Assembly: GCA_013003295.1 (NCBI GenBank)
Contig: JABDJV010000487.1
Coordinates: forward strand, 1 to 38,391
Direction: 5' to 3'
DNA length: 38,391 nt
DNA from: Pyrinomonadaceae bacterium
Lineage (GTDB): Bacteria; Acidobacteriota; Blastocatellia; Pyrinomonadales; Pyrinomonadaceae
Position numbers and translations under genes: made by a program. The notes below the pieces were generated by a model. That model was not told where the DNA came from, searched no databases, and saw nothing but the letters and a program-made list of their open reading frames with translations. How positions within the stretch are numbered: the first letter of the stretch is position 1; each line of letters begins with the position of its first letter. Shown here piece after piece: positions 1 to 7,355 of the stretch.

Positions 1-7
1 CATTTGA

Positions 8-27
8 CCACCCCGTTAACGGGGTGG
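8..27. repeat. 20-bp perfect palindrome
   Basis: The sequence CCACCCCGTTAACGGGGTGG is its own reverse complement. Its arms match the CGGGGTGG / CCACCCCG arms inside the 107-bp repeat at 1760-1992, so it is probably a fragment of the same repeat family. It lies downstream of the dihydrolipoamide dehydrogenase stop codon on the minus strand, and could also fold at the RNA level, but no T-tract follows it in that direction within the window. Confidence 0.7.
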
Positions 28-40
28 CTATACTCTCTGA

Positions 41-103
41 CTCCTGTCTCCTGTCTCCTGTCTCCTGCCTCCTGTCTCCCGTCTCCCGTCTCCTGCCTCC
101 CGG
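41..103. repeat. heptanucleotide tandem repeat (CTCCYGY x9)
   Basis: Nine consecutive 7-bp units of consensus CTCCTGT, with variants CTCCTGC, CTCCCGT and a final CTCCCGG, begin at 41, 48, 55, 62, 69, 76, 83, 90 and 97. The array ends 4 bp before the lpd stop codon, in the 3' untranslated side of that gene. Seven is not a multiple of three, and the array shows no coding signal. On the minus strand the unit reads RCRGGAG, which resembles a Shine-Dalgarno core, but no gene follows it in the window. Confidence 0.85.
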
Positions 104-107
104 CAAA

Positions 108-1517
108 CTACATATGAATCGTCAGATCATGGACACCTTCGGCCGCTTCCATCATCGATTCGGAAACAGTCGGGTGAGCGTGGATGATCTTTCCAAGCTC
201 GTCAGCGGTTGTTTCAAGCGCCATTCCGACACAGGCCTCCGCAAGCAATTCCGTCGCGTGCGGGCCGATGATATGAACGCCGAGAACTTCGTCGTATTTT
301 GTCTCCGCAACAATCTTGATAAATCCATCGGTTTCGCCCAGGATTCTTGCTTTGCCAGATGCCGAGAACGGAAACTTACCAACCTTTACGTCGTAGCCGG
401 CTTCTTTCGCTTTTGCTTCAGTCATACCAACAGACGCAACCTCAGGGTCGCAATAGGTACAGTTTGGAACAATATTGTGGTTGATCGGCTCCACGGTTTT
501 ACCGGCGAGTCTTTCGACGACCAGGATTCCTTCTTTACTTGCAAGGTGCGCAAGCCAGGCCGTGTCGATCACATCGCCGATCGCAAACACGCCGGGTTCG
601 GCGGTTTCGCAATATTCGTTTACTTCGACAACTCCGCGGTCATTCACCACGACCTTTGTGTTTTCCAGCCCAAGGTTTTCCAAATACGGCATTCTACCGA
701 TCGCGACAAGGACCATTTCGGCTTCAAGAGCAACATCTTTGCCTTTCGAATCTTTACCCGACAGTTTTACGGAGTTTTTCAACTTTTTCATCGTATCGAG
801 TTTTACGCCGGTCATGCATTTGATCTTTTGCTTTCTGAAAGAGCGTTCGAGTTGTTTCGAAACATCGGCATCTTCGATCGGGACAATTCTGTCCAGTAAT
901 TCAACAACGGTCGTTTCGCAGCCAAACCGGGCATATACCGATGCGAATTCAACGCCGACCGCTCCCGAGCCGATCACTACCATCGATTTCGGAACCTTTT
1001 CGAGTTCGAGAATATGATCGGAATTCACGACCTGTTTACCGTCTGTCTCAAATCCCGGGATCGGGCGAACAACCGAACCCGTGGCAATGATGATGTTTTT
1101 TGTATCGATCGTTTCCTTTTTTCCGTCGTTTAGAGCTACTTCGACTTTGCCCTTTCCGGCAATTTTTCCAAACCCGTTAAAGACCTTAACCTTATTCTTC
1201 TTCATCAAATAGGAAACGCCGGCAGAGTTCTTTGATACTACGTCAGATTTATATTTTTGAACGCCCGGCCAATCGAAGCCCAGGTTTTCAACTTTCAAGC
1301 CAAAATCTTCGAAATGTCCCGCTTTCTGGTAAAGATGAGCCGCGTTTAGCAATGCTTTTGTTGGGATGCATCCCCGGAGGCCGCATGTGCCGCCCAGACT
1401 GCCGCCATCTTCCTTTTCTACTAAGGCGACTTTCAAACCCATCTGCGAACCCCTGATCGCGGCTACATATCCACCGGGACCGGAGCCGATTATTGTTACG
1501 TCAAATTGTTCTGCCAT
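108..1517 (-). CDS. lpdA: dihydrolipoamide dehydrogenase (E3)
   Basis: This 469-aa flavoprotein reoxidises dihydrolipoamide to lipoamide with NAD+ as acceptor, in the cytoplasmic 2-oxoacid dehydrogenase or glycine cleavage complexes. The N-terminal FAD-binding motif GSGPGGY is at residues 11-17. The redox-active disulfide is C45-x4-C50 in GGTCGLRGCIPTK, and a second Rossmann motif GSGAVGVEFAS binds NAD. The C-terminal dimerisation domain ends with HAHPTVSE (about 446-453), which supplies the catalytic His-Glu pair. Length is normal for the family. The ATG at 1517 is preceded by GAGGA at 5-nt spacing, which supports this start. No E1 or E2 gene is adjacent, so which complex it serves cannot be told from context. 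A -10-like TATAAT lies about 140 nt upstream. Confidence 0.95.
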   Translation of the reverse strand: MAEQFDVTIIGSGPGGYVAAIRGSQMGLKVALVEKEDGGSLGGTCGLRGCIPTKALLNAAHLYQKAGHFEDFGLKVENLGFDWPGVQKYKSDVVSKNSAGVSYLMKKNKVKVFNGFGKIAGKGKVEVALNDGKKETIDTKNIIIATGSVVRPIPGFETDGKQVVNSDHILELEKVPKSMVVIGSGAVGVEFASVYARFGCETTVVELLDRIVPIEDADVSKQLERSFRKQKIKCMTGVKLDTMKKLKNSVKLSGKDSKGKDVALEAEMVLVAIGRMPYLENLGLENTKVVVNDRGVVEVNEYCETAEPGVFAIGDVIDTAWLAHLASKEGILVVERLAGKTVEPINHNIVPNCTYCDPEVASVGMTEAKAKEAGYDVKVGKFPFSASGKARILGETDGFIKIVAETKYDEVLGVHIIGPHATELLAEACVGMALETTADELGKIIHAHPTVSESMMEAAEGVHDLTIHM

Positions 1518-1658
1518 TTATATCCTCGTTTTATAGTTTTTTGGGTTGTTAGGCCGTCGGGTGTTTTGGTCGTCGGAGACAAAGCAATGGAATTTGCTTT
1601 TAACCCAGTTACTTACAAACATTCTGACTTAACAACTCATTTTCGATGCGAAACTATC

Positions 1659-1664
1659 ATTATA
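1659..1664 (-). promoter_or_regulatory. candidate -10 box for lpdA
   Basis: Read on the minus strand this is a perfect TATAAT, directly downstream of a terminator-like hairpin (1675-1713) and about 140 nt before the lpdA start codon. The region 17 nt further upstream is T-rich (TTTTTC) and is not a good TTGACA match, so the assignment rests mainly on the -10 hexamer and its position. Confidence 0.35.
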
Positions 1665-1674
1665 GGAATTTGCG

Positions 1675-1713
1675 GGCAAAAGAAAAAGCGACCAAAATCA
1701 TTTTACTCGCTTT
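1675..1713 (-). terminator. Rho-independent-like terminator upstream of lpdA
   Basis: On the minus strand an AAAGCGA arm (1707-1713) pairs with TCGCTTT (1685-1691), the inner bases AAAAT/ATTTT extend the stem, and a T-rich tract TTTTTCTTTT follows. It would stop transcripts coming from the small lipoprotein gene at 2006-2386 and insulate lpdA. Confidence 0.5.
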
Positions 1714-1759
1714 ATTGTGTGAACATTTGAGAGATTTCTGTCGCGGCGCGAAAAACTCC

Positions 1760-1992
1760 CCTCCTTGGATAAGGAGGGGTGGCACGAAGTGACGGGGTGG
1801 TTTGTTCGGGGCGCGTTGATTGCGAAAGAGAACGGTGCGCAACCACCCCGCCCATGAATGGGCACCCTTCCTTGGATAAGGAGGGGTGGCACGAAGTGAG
1901 GGGGTGGTTTGTTCGGGGCGCGTTGATTACGAAAGAGAACGGGGCACAACCACCCCACCCATGAATGGGCACCCCTCCTTCGGAAGGAGGGG
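1760..1992. repeat. 107-bp tandem palindromic repeat, two copies plus partial third
   Basis: The block from about 1760 to 1866 is repeated nearly exactly at 1867-1973 (period 107 bp), followed by a partial third copy consisting of the hairpin CCCCTCCTTCGGAAGGAGGGG bases at 1972-1992. Each unit holds nested inverted repeats: CCTCCTT/AAGGAGG, CGGGGTGGTT/AACCACCCCG and GCCCAT/ATGGGC. The copies differ by only a few substitutions, which points to recent duplication. Short ORFs inside it are by-products of the repeat. This is most of the 488-bp gene-free gap between lpdA and the small lipoprotein gene; the rest of the gap holds the promoter and terminator candidates listed separately. Confidence 0.85.
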
Positions 1993-2005
1993 AGTTTTTG
2001 TGTTG

Positions 2006-2386
2006 CTACATCTTAAATATATCCTGATATTCCTTGAGCAGGCTCTTCATATCGTTGGCGTTTCCGCCCTTCATCGCTCCTTTCATAACGGCGCCCGATA
2101 AAGCTGTGACATTCTTGGTGACACTCGCCATTAGCTTCTTCTTCGATTCCTCACTTACCTGGAATCCGCGTGCGCCCTTGATTCCATCCCAACTCGCTTT
2201 TAGCGATTCCTTCTTTTCGTCAAAAACTTTTTTTGCGCCCTCAGCGTCACCGGATTCGATCTTTGACGTCATCGTTTGGGTCACGGTCTCAAATTCGGTA
2301 ATAAACGACTCGATCTCGGCATCCTTGCTGCATCCGGCGAACGCCAGACAACTCAATAAAGCGATGGGTAATAGCAGTTTTTTCAT
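2006..2386 (-). CDS. small putative lipoprotein, unknown function
   Basis: A 126-aa protein with a clear lipoprotein signal: the KK n-region at residues 2-3, a hydrophobic stretch LLLPIALLSCLAFAG, then Cys19 as the predicted lipidated residue. The mature part is charged and mostly helical in character (many Lys, Glu and Ser), with no recognisable catalytic motif. An AGGAG sequence lies about 13 nt before the ATG, slightly far but usable. It is transcribed divergently from the methyltransferase at 2487. Its function is not recognised. The signal and intact reading frame make it a real gene. Confidence 0.75.
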   Translation of the reverse strand: MKKLLLPIALLSCLAFAGCSKDAEIESFITEFETVTQTMTSKIESGDAEGAKKVFDEKKESLKASWDGIKGARGFQVSEESKKKLMASVTKNVTALSGAVMKGAMKGGNANDMKSLLKEYQDIFKM

Positions 2387-2486
2387 AGTAATAAAAAGTC
2401 TCCTGTTTGTAATTTTTATGGTTTCGAACTTTAATGTTTAGAGAACGCGCGCGCCGAGTAATCTTGCAGGATATTGAAGAGATTTT

Positions 2487-3164
2487 ATGCATAAAATGGA
2501 AGAGTTTGATCCGAAAGAGAATGCCCACAAACTCGCAGAGTCTTTTTTGGAAAAAGGCGATGCAGTCGGCTGGTTTGAAGCACTCTACTCCGAGGCGTCG
2601 GGAGATCATGAACACGTGCCCTGGGCCGATCTGGAGCCAAATCGGTTTTTGGTCGAGTGGGCGGAAGGCGTTGGTCTGAACGGAAACGGACGAAGTGCCC
2701 TTGTAGTTGGTTGCGGCCTGGGTGACGATGCGAAATATCTATACGATTTGGGTTTTATAGTGACGGCGTTTGATATTTCTAAGAAGGCGATCGAATGGGC
2801 AAAGAAGATCCATGCCAAAACGGATATTGAGTTTGCTGTTGTGGATCTATTCGACCCGCCAAAGGAATGGGATAAAGCGTTTCAATTGGTTTTGGAGGTT
2901 TACACAATTCAGGCGTTGCCATTGGGCTTGCGGGAGAAAACGATCGACGCGATAAGCAGTTTTGTTGCGGAAAACGGGGAAATCGTGGTCGTGCAGAGGC
3001 ATCGGGAAAATAATGAAGAACCCGAGGGATTGCCATGGGCATTGTCGCCGAAAGATCTGTCGCGGTTCGAAGCGAATGGTCTGAAGCAAGTTTCTCGCGA
3101 TGAGTATTTTGGCGATGAAGAGGAGCCGGTCAAGAGATTTGTTGTGAAGTATAAGCCATCGTAG
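2487..3164 (+). CDS. class I SAM-dependent methyltransferase
   Basis: A 225-aa protein with the Rossmann-like methyltransferase core. Motif I is VVGCGLGDDA (residues 73-82), the acidic SAM-ribose residue is probably D96 in VTAFDIS, and motif II is AVVDLFD near D120. The PNRFLVEW segment before motif I and the overall size resemble TPMT-like or Methyltransf_25-type small-molecule methyltransferases. The substrate cannot be told from sequence. The ATG at 2487 has a weak GAAGAG upstream; a second ATG three codons later is an alternative start. It is a single gene, divergent from the small lipoprotein, and ends at a region of palindromes shared with the convergent gene at 3416. Confidence 0.85.
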   Translation: MHKMEEFDPKENAHKLAESFLEKGDAVGWFEALYSEASGDHEHVPWADLEPNRFLVEWAEGVGLNGNGRSALVVGCGLGDDAKYLYDLGFIVTAFDISKKAIEWAKKIHAKTDIEFAVVDLFDPPKEWDKAFQLVLEVYTIQALPLGLREKTIDAISSFVAENGEIVVVQRHRENNEEPEGLPWALSPKDLSRFEANGLKQVSRDEYFGDEEEPVKRFVVKYKPS

Positions 3165-3181
3165 ATGGCGTCAGCGTTTAG

Positions 3182-3212
3182 CCCATAGCGAGGCCGAAGG
3201 CCGAGCTATGGG
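3182..3212. terminator. hairpin between convergent genes
   Basis: CCCATAGC (3182-3189) pairs with GCTATGGG (3205-3212), and an inner GGCC/GGCC pair extends the stem. It starts 18 nt after the methyltransferase stop codon. No clear T-tract follows, so it is either a weak terminator or another REP-like palindrome. Confidence 0.4.
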
Positions 3213-3230
3213 TAATCGCAAAACCATTTT

Positions 3231-3318
3231 GAGCCCGCGTATGCGGGTGACAGATTCACTGGCGATCTACGCCGTCCCGATCTGGGCGAATTCGACTGTC
3301 ACCCGCATACGCGGGCTC
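3231..3318. repeat. REP-like inverted pair (perfect 23-bp arms)
   Basis: The arm at 3231-3253 (starting GAGCCCGCGTATGCGGGTGA) is the exact reverse complement of 3296-3318, with a 42-bp spacer. Each arm is itself a small palindrome of form CCCGC-N4-GCGGG. A third related palindrome, GCCCGCATTCGCGGGC, lies further right at about 3375-3390. This is the arrangement of a BIME (paired REP elements in opposite orientation). It sits between two convergent genes, the usual location of such elements. Confidence 0.8.
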
Positions 3319-3373
3319 CTGAATATTTCGTTATTGGTACCCAGACCTGTCGGTCTTGGCTACATGCTTTCCG

Positions 3374-3390
3374 CCCGCATTCGCGGGCCC
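3374..3390. repeat. single REP-like palindrome
   Basis: GCCCGC-ATTC-GCGGGC is a short palindrome with the same GCCCGC-N4-GCGGGC form as the arms of the neighbouring inverted pair. It lies about 25 bp past the end of the Yip1/TPR gene, which is read from the opposite strand. Confidence 0.6.
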
Positions 3391-3415
3391 GGGCTACACC
3401 GACCGCCGCCGCCGA

Positions 3416-4711
3416 TCAAATCTCCTTTTTTGCCATTCTTGCCCATTTTTGGAGCTCACTCCGCCGGTAGTACGCCGCCGTTTTGACAGCTTCGATCACG
3501 CGCTCAAACATCTCTCTGGCTTTTTCACTTTCGCCTTTTTTCTTATGAAGCGTGCCCAGATAATAAAGGCCCTCGGCGTCAAACGGACGCTTTAGCTCGA
3601 ATCTTTCCAGAGCCTCTTGAGCTTCATTAAACATCTCGGCTTCCAGATATGTAGCCCCGATCTCGCGCCATACCTCGTTTGAGGAATAGGTCTCGTCCTG
3701 CTCGACGACAACCGAGAAATGCTCGATCGCCTTTTGCAAGTCCTTGTTTGTCCGGGCGATCTTTCCGAGCTCATAATTCGCGTCGATCTCTTCGCCGTCG
3801 ATCTCGACCGCTTTGGTGAAATGCTCAAGAGCTTTCTCATGCTGCCGTCTTTTCTGGTAGATCAAACCGAGCTGGAGATGAGCGTCGGCGTCATTTGGAT
3901 TTATCGTTGCGTTTTCAAGAAATCGCTTGAGATTTCGTTTTTGCCGCATCGAATTTCCCAGTCCGCGCACCTCGCTGCCCAAATATCCACCCAAATAAAT
4001 GATCGCAAAGAAAAGCAGGAAGGGAGAAAACAGCCAGGGCGAAATAAACTGAAATACGTAACCGCCGAGGCTATAGAATATCCAAGAAATAGCGATGGTA
4101 AGTATCGCCGGACCGTATTCGACTCCAAAAACCGTTCGCAAGACAAAGATCATAAGCCCGCCAAAGATCAAACCGCTGGCCAGCCAAAAGCCCAGATAGA
4201 CCGATCCCGAAACATTCTTCAAAAGGAAGGCCACAACGGCAAAAGGAAGATGAGCAGCAACCCAGGCCATAAGCGAGCAGGTCGAAAGCGTGGCGTAATC
4301 ACGCCGCAAAACGGTTCCGGGAGTTCCTAAAGAGCCAAAAAGCGCAAGCAAAATGATCGTCGCCGGAAAGTAGAACACCGAAAGGGAAATCAGCGGCGTA
4401 AAGAAGCTTGAATCAAACCTAAACAACCATTGGATACTTTTCCCAAGGACAGGAAAATCGGCGCGATCATCAATTGTTGGATTCGAAACGGGTGCAATAT
4501 CTCCGTCAACATTGTATTCGTCCAATTGATAGTATGTGGGCTGGGAAACTTCGTAGCTTTTCATGATGCTGGAATTGACCGAATACTGAAAAGCAAATGA
4601 AACCAACAAGACAGCAATGGCTGCAAAGAGCCAGCTCCCTTGGTCCATGATCTCACTGAAGGCCGATGCCGGACGAAAGTATATTTGAAACAGAAGTTTG
4701 AGATTTTCCAT
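3416..4711 (-). CDS. Yip1-like membrane protein with C-terminal TPR domain
   Basis: A 431-aa integral membrane protein. The N-terminal half (about 1-255) opens with LFQIYFRPASAFSEI, typical of bacterial Yip1-domain proteins, and contains about five hydrophobic segments: near residues 27-46, 112-128, 140-165, 170-193 and 205-245. After a basic linker (MRQKRNLKRFLENATINPND) come at least three to four tetratricopeptide units (about 268-420, for example DADAHLQLGLIYQKRRQHEKALEHF). The arrangement suggests a membrane-anchored scaffold with a cytoplasmic TPR tail. Its partners are unknown. It is divergent from fumC and convergent with the methyltransferase. Nothing links it clearly to the T6SS. 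Confidence 0.8.
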   Translation of the reverse strand: MENLKLLFQIYFRPASAFSEIMDQGSWLFAAIAVLLVSFAFQYSVNSSIMKSYEVSQPTYYQLDEYNVDGDIAPVSNPTIDDRADFPVLGKSIQWLFRFDSSFFTPLISLSVFYFPATIILLALFGSLGTPGTVLRRDYATLSTCSLMAWVAAHLPFAVVAFLLKNVSGSVYLGFWLASGLIFGGLMIFVLRTVFGVEYGPAILTIAISWIFYSLGGYVFQFISPWLFSPFLLFFAIIYLGGYLGSEVRGLGNSMRQKRNLKRFLENATINPNDADAHLQLGLIYQKRRQHEKALEHFTKAVEIDGEEIDANYELGKIARTNKDLQKAIEHFSVVVEQDETYSSNEVWREIGATYLEAEMFNEAQEALERFELKRPFDAEGLYYLGTLHKKKGESEKAREMFERVIEAVKTAAYYRRSELQKWARMAKKEI

Positions 4712-4845
4712 AAAAAGTTGGGATTTGCGGTTGGTCCCGCACTTAATAAGTTAATTCGAAATATGAAACCGTGTCAATACTTTTTTATTTTTGATTATCT
4801 TGTAAAATAAAGCGAATCAAAGAAATTAGAGTTGAATGGGCAATT

Positions 4846-6228
4846 ATGAATACAAGAATTGAAACGGATTCGATGGGTGAGATCGAGGTCCAGACGGACA
4901 AATACTGGGGAGCTCAGACACAGAGGAGTTTAAAAAACTTCGATATAGGATTTGATGTGATGCCGAGGGAGATGATCCGTGCGTTGGGGATTCTGAAAAA
5001 AGCTTGCGCGATCGTGAATACGGACCTGGGGAAACTACCTGAAGATAAGAGAGATCTGATCGTGCAGGCGGCGGACGAGGTGATCGAAGGCAAGCTTGAC
5101 GAACACTTTCCTTTAAGGGTCTGGCAGACGGGTTCGGGAACGCAGACGAATATGAATTCGAATGAGGTCATCTCAAATCGCGCGATCGAGATTGCGGGCG
5201 GCGAAATGGGTTCAAAAACGCCGATTCATCCCAATGATGACGTTAATAAATCGCAGAGTTCGAATGACACATTTCCGACGGCGATGTACATTGCTGCGGC
5301 CGAGCAGTTGACGAAGCTTATCCCGCAGGTGCAGAAAGTCCACGATGCGATCGATACCAAGGCAAAGGAATTTGCAGACGTGGTGAAGATCGGCCGGACA
5401 CATCTGCAGGATGCTACCCCACTGACCGTAGGCCAGGAATTCGGCGGTTGGGCAAGTTTGGTTGAGCGGGATATTGAGCGCCTGAACCAGGTGATGAGCG
5501 GTCTTCTCGACCTTGCGATCGGCGGAACCGCCGTTGGAACGGGACTAAATTCTCATCCGGAATACGCCGAGAGAGTTTCGGCAAAGATTGCTGAGTTAAC
5601 CGGACTGGAATTTAAGGCCCATCCAAACAAATTTGCCGCGCTTTCTGCTCACGATGAGCTCATTTTTGCTTCAGGTGCGGTGAAAACGCTGGCGGCATCA
5701 TTGATGAAGATCGCAAATGACATACGTTGGCTCGGGTCCGGACCCCGCTGCGGACTTGGTGAACTAAACCTGCCTGAAAATGAACCGGGCAGCTCGATCA
5801 TGCCCGGGAAGGTCAATCCGACACAAAGCGAGGCAATGACCATGGTTGCGGCACAGGTAATGGGAAATGATGCGGCGATCGGATTTGCCGGGTCGCAGGG
5901 GAATTTTGAACTAAATGTTTTCAAACCGGTGATGATCCATAATTTTCTGCATTCGGTACGTTTGATACACGATGTGTGCCACGGATTCGTTGATTATTGC
6001 ATCGCCGGGATCACACTCAACCGCGAACAGATCGACGAATATCTCAATGATTCGCTGATGCTCGTTACGGCACTTAATCAACACATCGGCTATGATGCTG
6101 CATCAAAGATCGCAAAGAATGCACACAAGAGGGGAATTAAACTGCGAGAATCTGCAATTGAACTGGGCATTTTGGACGGCGAGAAATTCGATGAGTTAGT
6201 GAAGCCCGAAGAAATGACCAAACCATAA
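4846..6228 (+). CDS. fumC: fumarate hydratase, class II
   Basis: A 460-aa fumarase, normal length for the class II homotetramer that interconverts fumarate and L-malate in the TCA cycle without an iron-sulfur cluster. Visible hallmarks are [13 protein letters not shown] (97-108), the region with catalytic H186 ([10 protein letters not shown]), and the fumarase/aspartase superfamily signature [11 protein letters not shown] (315-325) with the catalytic serine. The signature GSGTQTNMN favours fumarase over aspartase or argininosuccinate lyase. The ATG at 4846 has no strong Shine-Dalgarno sequence. The upstream gap (4712-4845) is AT-rich and must hold divergent promoters, but no convincing -35/-10 pair is seen. 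Its stop codon is only 17 nt from the end of the convergent PAAR gene. Confidence 0.95.
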   Translation: MNTRIETDSMGEIEVQTDKYWGAQTQRSLKNFDIGFDVMPREMIRALGILKKACAIVNTDLGKLPEDKRDLIVQAADEVIEGKLDEHFPLRVWQTGSGTQTNMNSNEVISNRAIEIAGGEMGSKTPIHPNDDVNKSQSSNDTFPTAMYIAAAEQLTKLIPQVQKVHDAIDTKAKEFADVVKIGRTHLQDATPLTVGQEFGGWASLVERDIERLNQVMSGLLDLAIGGTAVGTGLNSHPEYAERVSAKIAELTGLEFKAHPNKFAALSAHDELIFASGAVKTLAASLMKIANDIRWLGSGPRCGLGELNLPENEPGSSIMPGKVNPTQSEAMTMVAAQVMGNDAAIGFAGSQGNFELNVFKPVMIHNFLHSVRLIHDVCHGFVDYCIAGITLNREQIDEYLNDSLMLVTALNQHIGYDAASKIAKNAHKRGIKLRESAIELGILDGEKFDELVKPEEMTKP

Positions 6229-6245
6229 AGTTTCTTTTGTTCTTG

Positions 6246-6731
6246 CTAGCCTCCAATAATAACCGTTGGGCAACCCATTACAATCGGGTCTTCCCCCCCG
6301 AGTGCTTCTACGACCTTATCTCCTTGTCTCGCAGCAGGCATATGGTTTATCAAAACACTAGACGATCCCTGAAGTACAACTCCCGGACCGTGTGGTGCCG
6401 GGACCGGCGCAGCACAGGGTATCAAACAGTTGTGCATATCAAACGCCCCCAATAGCGACGTCATCGCGGCGGTAGCGGCAGCTTTAGCGGCGGTTTCAGC
6501 GGCGATTGCCGCGGTTTTTGAAACCGGATCGGGTGCCGCCTTTGAGGCTTCTTCTAGGACTTTAATTGATGTTTGCACACCTTGAAGAGTGGCTTGTAAT
6601 CCTGCTGCTGCGGCGGCTGGAACCGCGCGCCACGCAGGAAGAAATCCTATTAATACGTTTACACTCCCAGGCCCTGGCATCAAGGGTGTTCCGTGTCCGG
6701 TCGCATCCGTCGGTCGCGCTGCTGCTGGCAT
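6246..6731 (-). CDS. PAAR-like T6SS spike protein (copy A)
   Basis: A 161-aa protein in two PAAR-type halves. The first is MPAAARPTDATGHGTPLMPG followed by GSVNVLIG. The second begins at HNCLIPC and continues HGPGVVLQGSSSVLINHMPAARQGDKV up to PTVIIGG. Candidate zinc ligands are H13, H100, C102 and H114. PAAR proteins sharpen the tip of the VgrG trimer and can carry effectors. Between the halves (about 38-98) is an Ala-rich helical insert absent from minimal PAAR proteins. A good AAGGAG Shine-Dalgarno lies 9 nt before the ATG. The next gene upstream is a paralogue. It is the last gene of the T6SS locus on this side. Confidence 0.8.
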   Translation of the reverse strand: MPAAARPTDATGHGTPLMPGPGSVNVLIGFLPAWRAVPAAAAAGLQATLQGVQTSIKVLEEASKAAPDPVSKTAAIAAETAAKAAATAAMTSLLGAFDMHNCLIPCAAPVPAPHGPGVVLQGSSSVLINHMPAARQGDKVVEALGGEDPIVMGCPTVIIGG

Positions 6732-6814
6732 TGTCTATTCTCCTTCTTTTTGTTTCACTATTTGAATCGCTTAATGAATTCGCAGGCGCGATGTGCATTC
6801 CTAAATATATTTAA

Positions 6815-6852
6815 TTGATTTAACCATCGATAATTATCGATGGTTAAATCAA
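6815..6852. repeat. 38-bp perfect palindrome between the two PAAR genes
   Basis: The left arm TTGATTTAACCATCGATAA (6815-6833) is the exact reverse complement of the right arm (6834-6852), with no spacer. It overlaps the stop codon of the upstream PAAR gene (copy B). On the minus-strand transcript it would form a long hairpin directly after that stop, followed by an AT-rich TTAAATATATTTA. It may act as a terminator or processing/stabilising hairpin, or as a protein-binding site. Confidence 0.85.
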
Positions 6853-7337
6853 CCGATTAATACCGCTATTTCTCCCCTACTGATCGGGTTATTACCACCG
6901 AGTGTCTCAACGACCTTGTCGCCTTGTCTCGCCGCCGGTAAATTGTTAATTATCACCGTAGTCGAGGCCTTCAAGACAACCCCTGGTCCGTGAGGAACAA
7001 ACGAAGGTGAAGCAAATTTCGGACAAATATGGATATCAGCCCCGGTTTGCGCCATTACACTTGCCATTGTTGAGTTTGCTGCCGTTTTCGCCGCCGTTTC
7101 CACCGCCAATGCGGTCGACTTCGATGCCGGATCAGGAGCGGTTTTCGTCGCGGTTTCTAATGACGTCATAGTGGTTTCCACAGCGGTTAGTGCGGCCTGA
7201 AGGCCGGCTGCGGCGGCTACGGGAACGGCGCGCCAAGCGCGCAAAAATCCAATCATGACATTCGGACTACCCGGACCGGTATTTAACGGTAGGGAAAAGT
7301 GGCTGGTCCAATCTGATACTCTCGCTGCTGGTGGCAT
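6849..7337 (-). CDS. PAAR-like T6SS spike protein (copy B)
   Basis: A 162-aa paralogue of the neighbouring PAAR protein: MPPAARVSDWTSH..., GPGSPNVMIGFLRAWRAVPVAAAAGLQA, an Ala/Thr-rich helical insert with APDPASKS and ETAAKTAA, then IHICPKF, HGPGVVLKASTTVIINNLPAARQGDKV and a final IAVLIG. Candidate metal ligands are H13, H103, C105 and H116. The AAGGAG sequence 10 nt before the ATG fixes the start. It follows the predicted lipoprotein gene with an 18-nt gap. Two distinct PAAR tips behind one VgrG module would give alternative spike heads. Confidence 0.8.
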   Translation of the reverse strand: MPPAARVSDWTSHFSLPLNTGPGSPNVMIGFLRAWRAVPVAAAAGLQAALTAVETTMTSLETATKTAPDPASKSTALAVETAAKTAANSTMASVMAQTGADIHICPKFASPSFVPHGPGVVLKASTTVIINNLPAARQGDKVVETLGGNNPISRGEIAVLIG

Positions 7338-7355
7338 TATTTTATTCTCCTTATA

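Noticed and set aside
24-899. Long plus-strand open frame (291 codons) opposite lpdA
   Set aside because: It is antisense to a clear dihydrolipoamide dehydrogenase, begins in the heptamer repeat and has no family features.
1698-1972. Several short open frames in the 107-bp repeat, with repeated peptides
   Set aside because: They arise from the repeat in different frames on both strands; no start signals or family resemblance.
1760-1992. CRISPR array
   Set aside because: Only two and a bit copies, repeat unit 107 bp with no unique spacers, and no cas genes in the window.
3208-3595. Short plus-strand frames in the REP region and the end of the TPR gene
   Set aside because: They run through palindromes and antisense to the Yip1/TPR gene; compositional by-products.
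6229-6245. Terminator between fumC and the PAAR gene
   Set aside because: The gap is 17 nt with no hairpin; any termination must occur inside the opposing gene.
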